Source: Platycnemis pennipes
Lineage: Eukaryota > Arthropoda > Insecta > Odonata > Platycnemididae
Assembly (NCBI GenBank): GCA_933228895.1
Contig: OW121849.1
Location: forward strand, 43,680,354 to 43,744,353
Length of the DNA stretch: 64,000 nt
Reading direction: 5' to 3'
In this document: positions 26,101 to 34,439 of the stretch, in pieces
Layout of the letters: every line of letters starts with the position of its first letter
Position numbering within the stretch: the stretch's first letter is position 1
Translations under genes and position numbers: made by a program
The notes under the pieces: model-generated
Database searches by the model: none
What the model saw: only the letters and a program-made list of their open reading frames with translations
What the model was told of the DNA's origin: nothing

Positions 26101-29100
26101 ATAATTTTTCCATTTTAGTGTTTTTGTTGTTTTATATTAAGACAATTATACAAGAAGGGCCTGAGCTAACATTATATATGTTTATAGAAGATAATTTTTC
26201 CTGAGAGAAATAATTTTCAGGGCAATTATACCTTCATGATCAATTACTTTGTTTTGTGTTGAAAATGCCCAGTAGAAAACGGCTCAATAAAATAAATAGC
26301 AGCCTCATCCATATTTTTTATTTACATCTACATCATTAGAGTATTCTGCAAGGACCATGAGGTAATAAGGCAGGAGGTACTTAATCACTAACATGCACTA
26401 TACTTATACGCAGTCAAAATATACGTATCACAATAAATTTTTTAAATATCTTAGATATCCAGCACATAGCATTAATTAATTATAAATTATTTTTTTCTAA
26501 CCAGAGAATCATTTGTTTGAATTTACTATGACGTTTATTGAAGTACCTAGAATAAGCATAAGCCGAAAAATGTTTCCAGTATAATTACATAAAAAAGTCT
26601 GTCTATACTTACATAAAATAATAATAATAACTTTTATCCATCTTGAAAATGATAAATCTTATTAGATGTCATCATATATAAAATTTATATGAAATTTACA
26701 TCACACGCATAAAATTCCTCAATAGAATATAGAGGACAATGCATAAAATAAGTGCTTAGTCTCCTCCTAAATTGTGGAGTGTCATCAGCTCTTATCTGGG
26801 CAGGCAACATATTACACACTCTCACTTTAATATTGTGGAAGGACTTATAATTCCTTGCCAATCTGCAGAATGCAACATTCAAGTCATCACTACCTCTGGT
26901 GGAGTAGTTATGCACATTTGATCTACATGTGTACAATGGTATTTTCTTTTACCGAGAGAAGGGCCCTAAACACAAACTTACACTGTCATAATACCACAGT
27001 GTATAAAAAGTGGTTTACAATGTTCAAGGGGATAAGCATTTGCTAAGATTCTAACTGCTCTTTTTTGCAGCAATAAAATTTGTCTAGTGGATGAGGCATG
27101 CCCCCATAGTTCCATTCCATAGCTTATGTGACTATGCAATGCTGCATTATAGAGTGGCCAAATGTACTGATTAGGAATTAATGCTCTTAGTTTTCTTAAC
27201 ATAAATATTACTTCGCTCAATTTATTACATAATACACTATGGTGACTTTTAACCACTCCAAAAACATTTACCATTCCAATATTTATGTCTATTCTCATTC
27301 CTTGTGGCTACCAGGAAGATGAGCACTTTGAGGCAGCTGAACAACTAAGGAACGTCTACTCCAAGACGCCTTTTGACCTTGGCGCCTTAGTTTCGAGTAC
27401 TGTCATCATTTCCGCCGGGTGTGTAACATACATAATGTGCTACCACAAAATGCATGGTACTAGTACCATGACATAATGGATAACAAATGGAAGCGGCCAT
27501 CAGACACCTACCCAATGTAGAAGCGTAAGAGATAAGACAGGATGGAGCCTAAATATTACGTGATACCTCCAAGACTCGAAAATGGAACAAGCAAAATAGA
27601 ACGAGCTGCGTTGCAGAAATTAACATAATGCAAATACACCATAATCTTACTATCGGATAAAAGGAAAACCATATTGAGTTCATGAATGTTGAAGACTACG
27701 ACAAAAATATGAAGATTACTAGGTGAAGATTCTCACAAAGAATTCATGCTAAAGGTCCAGAGGGCACCAGAAGCCTATTAACGGAGTAATTTACTTGCCC
27801 ACGCATTAAATGGCCAAGTATAACGCAAGGATTAACCTCTACTAGAGCGACCTACTGCGAGAAGGGAAATTAACACCCGAAGAAGTTTTGCGTCGTGCTC
27901 TTATTCATCAAGGTATCGACAAAGGCCGCCGTTTACGTTGTTCGCTATAAATCTGACGAAAAGACAGCCAGTCTCGTCGACATTTTTCCGATGACGAAAT
28001 GGAATCTTTTATGAACAGAGCAATGGTGTGCCCAGCATCTCCTGCCATCAAGGGGGGGAGGGGGGGGGGGCAACCCCTCGAAGAGGGCCTGGCACTTAAG
28101 AAGGGCCCGCATTTTTTTGCGGATAGAAGAGGGTAGGAACTAGATTTTTGCAAAAAGAGCATTCCAGAAACGCCCGCTTTTCCTGAAAGGGCCCGGGGCA
28201 AATTCTGGGGGGGGGGGGGGCCTTCGGCAATATCATCACCGCCTTCACAGCAAAATTTCTAACGAGATTCGTTAGGGAGCGCCAGAGCGCTGGATTCTTT
28301 GGAGAATTTGAACTGCGTTTTTCGCATAACATACCATCGATGTTACATACGAAAGCCGGGAGGGAAATAGAGGAATGCCGAGCATATGAGGACAGTAAGA
28401 CCTGAAATGCCGTCATCACGGACTATCACCAAACACGCTACCGAAGGACACCAAAACGTCATGGACAACATGAAGATACTGGCGAAAGAATGCTTTTCAA
28501 AAATTTGATAATCAGAAAGGCCATCTAAATATGCAAACACCTGAGCAATTTCAAACCTGAAACGGGCATAAATTCAGTGAAGCATGGATTATACTACTAC
28601 TACGAATATTTCACACACGAGGGTGTTTGAGATCACAACCTCCCACAACCTCTCCACCCATGTCATTTCAATAAAATATACCCCTACCCGTTATGGAACT
28701 AGAAATCAACCCGTGAATAAGTTTCAGTAATTTGAGGAGAAATATTTTTTTTCATTTTCTCGTAAAATTTCTTTAGTTAAAAAAAACGCGAAAGATTTTT
28801 TTCTATTTATTTCAGGTCCACGAAAACTAACCATCCATATTATTGACAATCCGGACAAAGAGAAAGGGCATTCTTTCAACGCTACGTACGGTAAATAAGA
28901 TTTTCTTCGTTAGATAATGCTAGGAACCAGTGAGCATGGTTAAATAGTGGTTAGGTGAGAGTGATCGAAGTGGTACTGCTAAATATAGCACGTAACGGAA
29001 GAGTGAATTATTTTTTCTCCATTGTAACGAAATGCGGTGTGGCGTCATTCGAGACGAAATAACGGTATTCTCCTTTTGTTCAGGACAAAACTCTTTCCAA

Positions 29101-32100
29101 CCTTGGGTAGGACAGGATGAGGACAACAGAATAATTAGTATTATCAGAAACAACTAGACAAGTGAAGGTATTTCAAAATTGACGCAGTACAAACCAACGA
29201 CTGTATTTACCTCAGGAATCTCTACCAGTTTGGTACAAATGCGGGGAGTAAATGACAGCCTATAAAAAGATTTAATTGCAAGTGTCTCGTAAGATGACTT
29301 CAAGCTGTCAGTCACTCGACGTTTATTCATTGACGTCTCGACTCGAACAAGGGGGTGGGAGGGGAGGGTGAATCGACATCGAGGGAAATTATTCCGCAAG
29401 GTCAAGGTTGAGTGGGGTGAATATGGAATTAGACCATAGGCAGCTTTTGAGGGGAGGGAAAATTGCAAAGGGTATACAGTGCGAGGTGGAAGTTTTTAAT
29501 CGGAGCGGCAGGAATTCTTTTTGACTACGGCCACAGAGCACCAGCTCATGGCCTGAGTGTTTGCCCAATATAGGGGGCTATCTGTAGGTATAAGTGATAG
29601 CGAATAAGGTGATCCTTATCCGTAGCGGAAAATGATCCGTATCTGCCAAGAAACATGAAGCTGTCCAGACGAAAACGATTCTAACTTTACGCTGGCTTCG
29701 AACTGAGCTTTTATTTGGCCATCGCTATCATGACAAGACAGATGCTTTAGTGATAGATTGACTGGAACACATTTACAACAAACCTGCAATAAGCCTCGTA
29801 GACTATCTGTGCAGCGAGGGAAAATCAGGCCTGACGAAAACGTGATGTAGACCTATGTGCTTTCTGGGATGCTTATCTTCGATCGATACCCCTGAACCCC
29901 CAGAAAAATTAGAAGGAACTCGCGAGAAGTTCTCTGCCGTGCTGTGAAAGTTAGAAGACCAGGAGTTTAACTACTATGAAGAAAATCCAGTTCAACTGTA
30001 TTATGGAAGAATTAAAAACTTTGATTCAAAGCCCCTCTTGAACATATAACTTTTGACATCAACATTATTTGTACTTAAGTAATGCATTAGCAATCTCTCG
30101 AGTAGCATTGTGGCTCTTAATTGAATGAAAGTAGTGCGTGTTTGGTAATCTTTCACCTCCTGCCACACACCCTCGCGGCAGTGGTGTACGGGCGTGGGGA
30201 GGGGGGTTAACCCCCATAAACATTCCCGTAATTTACTATATTTTTTATATTCTGCACTTGCGTTCAGAATTTTGCTCTTCGGGCTGAAAAATAAAGATGA
30301 ATTGTCCTCACGAAAAGGGAATTTTAATATCATTTGATGAAGATGCACATAAATATTATTGAAACCCCCGAGAAGGAAATCTTGCGTACGCCACTGTCTC
30401 ACGGTGACTCACAGGGTATTACTGTAGGGTTTCCCGAATGAAATAATGAATTCCCGAAAAACGCTCGTCCAGGGGACAAAATTCTTTCCAAGCTCGGGTG
30501 AGCAAAATGAGGTCAAATAAAACAAAAAACAAAAGTATATGAATCTAACTAAACCAGACAATATATTACAACAAATAGACAAAGCAAGTACAAACCAACA
30601 ATTGAAATATTCTTCCCATTCAGGGAAATCCCTAACAACTTGGAACAATAGAGAATGGCCACTAGGATGCCCTCGAAAACGACGAAGTCCACAAAACTAA
30701 CACGAGACTGCCGCATATACTCAGCAAGTGAGCTCCTTGCCGTCTCAACTCGAACAGAGGGTGTGAGAAGGGAGATTTTTCTGCCAAAAGGAGGGGGTGT
30801 TTTCGGTAAGGTTAAAGGTGGAATGGGGTTTAATCTGGAAATATTCGATATGTAGATTTTGAGGGGAGGGAAAGTGGTATGGGTAAAGTGGGCGAGGTGG
30901 AGTTTTATCAATGGAGCATCAGGAACTCTTTTCTGACTCCGGCGGGAGCACACCAAATGACGGCTTGTACGATGGCCAAACTTCTGGTCTTCATCCGCAT
31001 TTAGGGGGCTATATAAGTGATGGCAACCCCGGCCCATCCCTTCCATTCCTATCCTTATACCTTTCCTCCCGGTCTGAAGTTCCTATTAGCGCGGAAACAG
31101 ACTTGAAAACACCCTAGGAAAGGCGGCGGCATGCTTAGTCGGAACGCTGCAGTCCGGATTCGATGCATTTTAGAATCTTATGCATTGTTGGCGCCGTTGG
31201 CTCCGACTACGCCTGTTGTGCAAATCCTGAGGGTAATTAGTCCGCCGAGGGGTAATTTCAAACGACGGAAAGGGGGAATCAAAAATGCCACATCACGTAG
31301 GTACATACATGTAGATTGATACGGATACGATCAATCCACACGCATATTTTCAGCTTCTCATAATTACGGACAAACGTGGCAGAAGCAATTGCTAAAGAGG
31401 AATGTTAGAAAACTTCCTCTCCAAGTCAGGCACGTAACCTGGGGGGCGAGGGGGGAACGGGGGCTTCACCCCAATCCCGGAAATTTTTTCCCAATAATAT
31501 TGTCGTTCGAATTTCGACTGGGCATGATAATCCGGATCACACTGCGTATAATTTAAGTGTTAAGTGTCTTGAAACGTGATCACTACTTTGATGCACGTGT
31601 GTGGTTAATAATTATTTTAAATCTGATATGTACATACATATGCGTTTAACTTTCGTTCTGGGGCCGGCCAAAGTAACAGCTGCATAACAAGATAAGCAGT
31701 GAACTTTACCAGGGAGAAGATATAGGAATGCGTACTGTGAAAGTAAATACCAAGCACTGAAATTTGAGGGCAGAGATTTGTACCATGTCGGCACCAAACG
31801 TGCAAAGCTGGTGTTTCAAGTTACGCTGCACTTGACTTAGACCCCCCGAAGCAAATTTCTGGCTACGTGCCAGCTCCGAGTTAACATTGATTATAAATCA
31901 TACTCACCTCTTCGACTCGGGCGGTTTCTGCGGAATTTATGAGCGCGTGCCACCCCCGAGTGAATGAGGCAGCAACATCCATTGGTACCTACACCCCACG
32001 CATTCGGGAGTATATTGAATGACATAAACAGCTCTTCAGGCAGCTATCTCGAGATAAGAAGTGCTGCGTAAGCGATACTCTCACGAAATACCACACACGA

Positions 32101-34278
32101 AGTTTGAAACAGAAGCGGCAAACGCGAAGGCGAAAAATAACTCTCCAACTTATAATTTTGTAATGAGGTACACCGATGGAATGCACACAACATTGTTTCG
32201 CGGGCGGTCCCATGATAATTAATAAAATGGATGTATTAACGATTGATTGATTTCGAAGTGATGATAGATATTGCAGACAGTCAAGATTTTACTGCTGATT
32301 AGCATGTCTAGGCTGGATATTTTTTTATCTATTGCGTACTTTTAGTGTAGGTATCACTTGTACTTCCTTGTGTTTAATACTTTGATTGTAATATTCTTTA
32401 TGTATAATACTATACTGACATACCTTGTAACATTGAAGGTGAATAGCTATATTATTATTATAAGGCGTGGAAAAATTAAAAAGGTAGGCTAATAGATACC
32501 GAGGATGTTAATTTAAGCTTCAGTTTAATCTTTGAACGGGGGATTCTGAAAGTGAAGGCATACATTAATTGTCAACTATCGATGGAAGTGCCCTTCTTTT
32601 CACGTAATTAATATTTACGACGAAAGAAGAAACAGTTGAAGTCAGTACAGGGTAGGAAGGGTGGAGAGGAACAAAGCTCAGCCTCAGCTTGACATGAAGC
32701 ACCGTGGGAACGTCTCAACCGAGACGCCTTTCCGTGAGATTACCGACGGCGTATTTCTCTTCACCCTCCCTTCTCTGAGAAACCTTATGGTTCCCAGACT
32801 ACCACCTGCTCTCACTAGCGTCAATGACCTCGACTGTCGCGATCGCATCCGCCCAATAACTACTACTGCTGTGAAAATACATACTTGACCAAATCCGGGT
32901 ACCCAAGTACGACCTAGCCTTGGATTAGAGTCCTATCCTTCTATCGCGAGTGATAAACTTGCTTCCCTACTCATTTCTCGATTAAATTGCACCATTTCTT
33001 CTCTAACCCAGGCCCATTTTTGATAACTTGATAAGGATAGTAGAAGATTCAACATACACTATCTTTTAGGGCCTACGGTAGTACAGGGTAACAGGAAATG
33101 GCTCCGATGGGAAAAGTAACTCGGGAGACATGGAACAAGAATTAGATCCACTATGTGTATGTAATATCATATTATTCCACAGTGAGTGGCACGATCACTT
33201 CTTGTGCATAGCTATCGGTTACACTGTAAAACAAAGGAATACGTAAGGATATGGAAAAATTATTTTCAAAATAGAGGAACTTGAATTCTCGGGAAAGAGG
33301 TGCATAGGTCTGCGCATTAAAACCGCATATAACATTAGGACTGAGAGTAATCTGAATTTTGAGAGTTCAAGATATACCTAAGTAGCTATGGTTGAACTGC
33401 CCTACGGTTAATGACACAGCTCCTAATCCAGTCGCGTGAGAACCGGAACCTTGATGTATTATATTACAGCAATACATATACACCGTGACCTGCGAGCCAC
33501 ATTGAGGGTGTGAAGGTGGGGTAGATTATAATAACCGAATTAGAAAAAATACAATAATACTATATTTTAGATTAATATTGCAATATCATGAGCAATCATT
33601 GGTAATAATGTTGAATGATTGTCAAATTTGAAAATTGACGATTAGCTACCGAGTCAGGTCTTTCAGGGCCGACGCGGTGGAGAACCCGAGAGATCTTCAC
33701 TCAGTTAATAACCGGGAAAAAACAAACCCTACACGACTAGCTACGGCATTATTTTTGCGCAAAATTAAATCAAATAAGAGTGAAATCGAAGAAACTAATA
33801 GCACTACTATGGAATATATTAAAAGGGCATTCGATTGCTCTTATCCACAATTAACTTGAGTTTGAAGGTTGACCTGAACATATATGACCCAAGCTGAATG
33901 CAAACTCGAGTTTTGTTTCACAAGAGCGGTGCTCTAAGGACCCAGACACTGCGACCAGAATCGTTAAATGTTTGTCGGACGAAAAAGGTTAAACATTTAA
34001 CTCGGTGGAGATAGCCCAGGGGAGTCAACAGACACATTCTCACCAGATTTTGGGTATGTAGCCACCCACACGTCGTCCGGCCGGACTTCCATCTCTCTGA
34101 TTTGCTGCTCGAAGTCGACGAAAAATTTCGGGAGAAGGAAGCCCTTGCCACTCATCTTCGCGCCGACTCCCTTGGGGTACACGCGCACATATCCAGGGCG
34201 CAGATCGGTGGCGAAGTGCTTCAGGAGTAGATCATCGGTTTCACTTCCTCCCAACACTTCCTCGAACCTGGCGGCCAT
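11088..34278 (-). CDS. Cytosolic sulfotransferase (luciferin/estrogen sulfotransferase-like), seven coding exons
   Basis: Predicted 348-residue enzyme that would transfer sulfate from PAPS to a hydroxyl or amine of a small acceptor in the cytosol. Coding exons on the minus strand are 34278-34044, 25708-25609, 22274-22103, 21152-21032, 20839-20745, 15679-15415 and 11146-11088. All junctions are GT/AG and all phases join without a break. Visible motifs are the 5'-phosphosulfate loop TYPKSGTTW (about residues 74-82, split by intron 1), catalytic His153 in KTHLPW, and the 3'-phosphate site YVVRNPKDACVSYF with Arg175 and Ser183. SPYWDH follows in exon 5 and the RKG loop is at 301-303. The family is usually 290-340 residues, so the length fits. 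One oddity: the RKGxxGxxK loop reads RKGKVDCWK, with Asp306 where Gly is usual. The acceptor cannot be told from sequence. No signal peptide or membrane segment is seen. Introns of 8.3, 3.3, 0.95, 0.19, 5.1 and 4.3 kb carry many transposons. Confidence 0.93.
12640..13290 (-). mobile_element. Penelope-like element, inverted GIY-YIG endonuclease end
   Basis: Read on the minus strand, about 13280-12720 encodes remnants of a GIY-YIG nuclease: C..CKTCP, then STNIIYLLQCNFCLPFYVG, NIRINNHRASC and PVPKHASSH, with stops and frameshifts. It abuts the plus-strand reverse transcriptase part. The two halves are therefore in opposite orientation, as in the inverted, partial-copy arrangements typical of Penelope elements. 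It lies in the last intron of the sulfotransferase. Confidence 0.75.
13330..15330 (+). mobile_element. Penelope-like element, decayed reverse transcriptase
   Basis: A short RT fragment (SYTNLFLGLFEDKFLS, 13359-13406) is followed by an almost full-length but broken ORF. It runs from the N-terminal LSSTPLSPSKISLLSKGLSF (about 13501), through motif A TIDVTSLY (about 14350) and motif B LQTRGCAMGSRFNPSYANLF (about 14518), to a damaged motif C near 14640. It continues ITFLDVNIS and YLHYNSCHPYHSKTSLPYS in a shifted frame. Several frameshifts and stops make it non-functional. The long C/T-rich coding strand differs sharply from the flanks. Confidence 0.85.
15415..15679 (-). CDS. Sulfotransferase coding exon 6 (C-terminal PAPS loop)
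   Basis: 265-nt exon with acceptor TTTTTACAG|GAT and donor AAAG|GTAATT. It encodes DLPSVIRKVSKF, then LCDHLSFDSMK, then FMRKGKVDCWKEEM and RFDSWIEKNLK. These are the usual C-terminal blocks of cytosolic sulfotransferases. In the RKGxxGxxK loop the second Gly is Asp306 and the next residue is Cys307. The consensus KTVE-type dimer motif is not obvious. Confidence 0.93.
16190..16332. mobile_element. Small hAT-like MITE
   Basis: Inverted ends are AGGGGCGGACCCAG on the left and CTGGATCCGCCCCT on the right, enclosing about 140 bp. Flanking 8-mers GCTTGTCA and GCTAGTAC match only partly, so the duplication is degenerate. It is in intron 5 of the sulfotransferase. Confidence 0.55.
16870..17270 (+). 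mobile_element. Non-LTR retrotransposon C-terminal part, left piece
   Basis: A 123-codon frame at 16897-17268 reads INKKSKILVCGRE, GVKLEEVENFTYLAS, then LYGSETWNIGKADQRRIEAF and WCWRRMLKIK. This is the region after the RT catalytic motif. It is the same family as 786-1201. Homology stops exactly where another element is inserted and resumes at 18302. Confidence 0.85.
17271..18301 (+). mobile_element. Inserted non-LTR element: RNase H domain and zinc knuckle, TATC tail
   Basis: The 5'-truncated insert encodes an RNase H domain: YMDSSRKQGRAGAVY (first Asp), FQEEVYALLTSVYAI (Glu), CTDSQAALKAL (second Asp), and WVPGHAGISGNEMADELA in a shifted frame at about 17680. A CxxC...H...C knuckle follows (SPRCRWCEEGNETTSHI, about 18020). 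It ends with a TATCTATCTATC run at 18288-18300. Frameshifts make it dead. RNase H plus knuckle is typical of I/R1/LOA/Jockey-group elements. Confidence 0.8.
18302..18625 (+). mobile_element. Non-LTR retrotransposon C-terminal part, right piece
   Basis: It continues the element broken at 17270: WTHKVRKEEVYR, then RTRWIGHFLRHNELVRNIKE and GRPRGKYTGQIKKDM up to EWRAAVNQF, with a frameshift near 18370. It ends in an ACTGATGATGATGA tail, like the copy at 786-1201. Confidence 0.85.
19655..19850 (+). repeat. tRNA-derived SINE (family 2)
   Basis: Box A is TGGTTAGAGTACAGGC and box B is GGTTCGTACCC. The body contains CAGATGGGACGTTAAGCTGT. A reverse copy of the same family is at 25225-25490. Confidence 0.65.
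20745..20839 (-). CDS. Sulfotransferase coding exon 5
   Basis: 95-nt exon with acceptor TTTTCAG and donor AAG|GTAAAT. It encodes VSYSPYWDHLLSYWEHQEH followed by NVLFLTYEEMKK, matching the family block in which YWDH precedes a hydrophobic LFLxYE strand. Only a 192-bp intron separates it from exon 4. Confidence 0.93.
21032..21152 (-). CDS. Sulfotransferase coding exon 4 (3'-phosphate binding site)
   Basis: The exon starts after ATGATCAG and reads IVYVVRNPKDACVSYFHH, the family signature that contacts the 3'-phosphate of PAPS (Arg175, Ser183). It ends LFLEDT plus one base at donor CTG|GTGAGT. Confidence 0.94.
22103..22274 (-). CDS. Sulfotransferase coding exon 3 (catalytic histidine)
   Basis: Acceptor CATTTTAG|G and donor AAG|GTAATC bound 57 codons plus one base. 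The segment PRFIKTHLPWDLLP carries the catalytic base His153 and the adjacent conserved Lys151. Exon 3 ends KKPK in phase 0, and exon 4 continues directly with IVYVVRNPKD. Confidence 0.93.
22633..22797. repeat. 165-bp inverted-repeat (fold-back) element
   Basis: Arms of about 45 bp (ATAATTGAAATAGAAATG... and its complement ending TTTCTATTTCAATTAT) contain a shared ATTCCACATAAAAATTATTT. The centre holds GTTGAGG...CCTCGAC followed by GAAACC. The architecture and the ATTCCAC...GACAC...GTGT core resemble the hammerhead-bearing hairpin at 36.2 kb, in diverged form. Confidence 0.6.
23112..23580. mobile_element. 469-bp MITE with perfect 35-bp terminal inverted repeats and CACAGTGTGA-like interior
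   Basis: The left end CCCTGGTGAAAATAAACCGT continues GACAGACAGTGTGAC. The right end is its exact reverse complement. The interior is built of many CACAGTGTG/CACACTGTG palindromic words, including a near-duplicate pair of about 75 bp (GAGGACACTGTGACTAATA...). Flanks show only a possible CA (or CACC) duplication, so the superfamily is unclear. Confidence 0.8.
24690..24786 (-). repeat. Family-1 tRNA SINE, left arm of a third inverted pair
   Basis: On the minus strand: CCCTGGATGGAAATCAGGGG, then GGGTTTGAGTTCTAGTCAAG and a TTTTCCTCTGAAAATTTTGC tail. The plus-oriented partner is at 25090-25200. A piggyBac-like MITE occupies the space between them. Confidence 0.65.
24787..25081. mobile_element. piggyBac-like MITE (TTAA ends)
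   Basis: 295 bp flanked by TTAA. The ends TTAACACGTTCAACCCG and CGGGTTGAATCTGTTAA are inverted repeats (14 of 17 match). The interior repeats GGACGCGAA/GGACGCACATTCGCG words. It has no coding capacity. Confidence 0.7.
25090..25200 (+). repeat. Family-1 tRNA SINE, right arm of the third inverted pair
   Basis: It reads GCACCTTGGTATCTTAAGAG, then CACCTGGCCAGAAATCAGGG and TCAAGGCAAATGATTTTACT, and ends CTCTGTGGAAATTCTGCTAT. This is a clear family-1 copy with a damaged box B. Confidence 0.65.
25225..25490 (-). repeat. tRNA-derived SINE (family 2), reverse orientation
   Basis: Minus strand: GGTTGGTGTGGTACTGATCT (box A region), GGATTCAAATCCC (box B), then a body with GGGGTGTTAAACTGTTGACC. It matches the layout of the copy at 19655. 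It ends just upstream of sulfotransferase exon 2. Confidence 0.6.
25609..25708 (-). CDS. Sulfotransferase coding exon 2
   Basis: A long T-run plus GCAG acceptor precedes GTACCACATGG, which completes the PAPS motif as GTTWAQEMVW. The exon ends RFPFV plus two bases at donor GA|GTAAGT. It is 100 nt long and its phases match exons 1 and 3. It is too short to be found as an open reading frame, and I identified it from the motif on the reverse strand. Confidence 0.92.
26024..26203. repeat. Tandem duplication, two 90-bp units
   Basis: Two adjacent units start TTTAGTGTTTTTG and end ATAGAAGATAATTTTTCC, each containing ACAAGAAGGGCCTGAGC. They differ at only a few positions. Confidence 0.85.
26320..27300 (-). 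mobile_element. Non-LTR retrotransposon 3' end (CR1/Jockey-type)
   Basis: On the minus strand, 27298-26978 reads LSEVIFMLRKLRALIPNQYI, then YNAALHSHISYGMELWGHAS and LLLQKRAVRILANAYPLEHC. After a frameshift, 26936-26685 reads YSTRGSDDLN...RVCNMLPAQIR. This is the post-RT region of CR1/Jockey-like elements. The 3' end near 26330-26395 matches the CTGCC...CTTGCAGGGTATT...GTAGATGTAGAT tail seen at 60660-60720. It is 5'-truncated and dead. Confidence 0.85.
28050..28225. repeat. G-tract-rich segment (G7AG11 and G14 runs)
   Basis: Runs at 28052-28070 and 28207-28220, with GGGCCC boxes between. It looks like part of an old repeat. Homopolymer lengths may not be exact in the assembly. Nothing coding was recognised. 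Confidence 0.5.
29085..29610 (+). repeat. Diverged direct repeat, copy 1
   Basis: It shares an ordered series of blocks with 30470-31025: GGACAAAACTCTTTCCAA, CTCGACTCGAACA, TTTTGAGGGGAGGGAAA, GTGCGAGGTGG, GGAATTCTTTTTGACT and finally ATAGGGGGCTAT. The identity is clearly diverged. Frames on both strands are incidental. Confidence 0.7.
30120..30178 (+). mobile_element. Non-LTR 3' tail fragment, left piece
   Basis: AGTGCGTGTTTGGTAATCTT then CACCTCCTGCCACACACCCT matches the 3' end of the element at 60640-60690. The match is broken at 30178 by a hAT-like MITE and resumes at 30397 with ACGGTGACTCACAGGGTATT. Confidence 0.7.
30179..30396. mobile_element. hAT-like MITE inserted in a non-LTR tail
   Basis: Inverted ends CAGTGGTGTACG and CGTACGCCACTG enclose 218 bp. 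Flanking 8-mers CCTCGCGG and TCTCACGG differ only by two C/T or G/A changes, which fits an aged 8-bp target-site duplication. Confidence 0.7.
30470..31025 (+). repeat. Diverged direct repeat, copy 2, with TATA-like box
   Basis: Second copy of the 29085-29610 unit. Its end carries GGGGGCTATATAAGTGATGG (31006-31025), a good TATA box in an LTR- or promoter-like position. Copy 1 has a damaged version at the same place. Confidence 0.65.
31427..31873. mobile_element. 447-bp hAT-like non-autonomous element
   Basis: Ends CAGGCACGTAACC and GGCTACGTGCCAG are inverted. Flanking 8-mers CTCCAAGT and CTCCGAGT match at 7 of 8 positions, as expected for a hAT duplication. A G-rich stretch follows the left end. 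It has no transposase. Confidence 0.75.
31882..33995. other. Intron 1 sequence without recognised feature
   Basis: A GC-richer block at 32650-32880 has a 75-codon plus-strand frame that I do not recognise. The rest is AT-rich. Confidence 0.4.
34044..34278 (-). CDS. Sulfotransferase coding exon 1 (start codon, first part of PAPS loop)
   Basis: The exon encodes residues 1-78 plus one base. The start ATG lies in a fair Kozak context (GAGCTATGG) and is the first Met of the frame. The exon ends inside the 5'-phosphosulfate-binding motif after YPKS, with donor CTG|GTGAGA. The split glycine codon is completed by exon 2 to give KSGTTW. Confidence 0.92.
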
Positions 34279-34429
34279 AGCTCCTCCGTTACGTCCGTTC
34301 GGAAGAAAACGTTATCTGCGCCGCGCTGAACAGGCGCCGGCGGAAGCAAGCCACGAGAGCTACGAGGCAAGTGCAGTGGAGACAAACTTGTTGCGGCATA
34401 GGCGAGTCTAATTGGGACGAAAGCGGAGG

Positions 34430-34438
34430 GGGGCGGGG
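34430..34438 (-). promoter_or_regulatory. GC box in the sulfotransferase upstream region
   Basis: GGGGCGGGG (plus-strand reading) lies about 150 bp upstream of the sulfotransferase ATG, within a locally GC- and CpG-rich stretch (about 34290-34480). No TATA box is evident. This suggests a GC-rich promoter, but the transcription start was not located. Confidence 0.35.
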
Positions 34439-34439
34439 A

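Noticed and set aside
28050..28225. G-quadruplex regulatory element
   Set aside because: The long G-runs are compatible, but they sit in old repeat sequence without nearby genes, and homopolymer lengths are unreliable.
30549..31046. 165-codon minus-strand frame with hydrophobic C-terminus
   Set aside because: It lies within the diverged direct repeat. The matching copy at 29.1-29.6 kb does not keep the same frame or residues.
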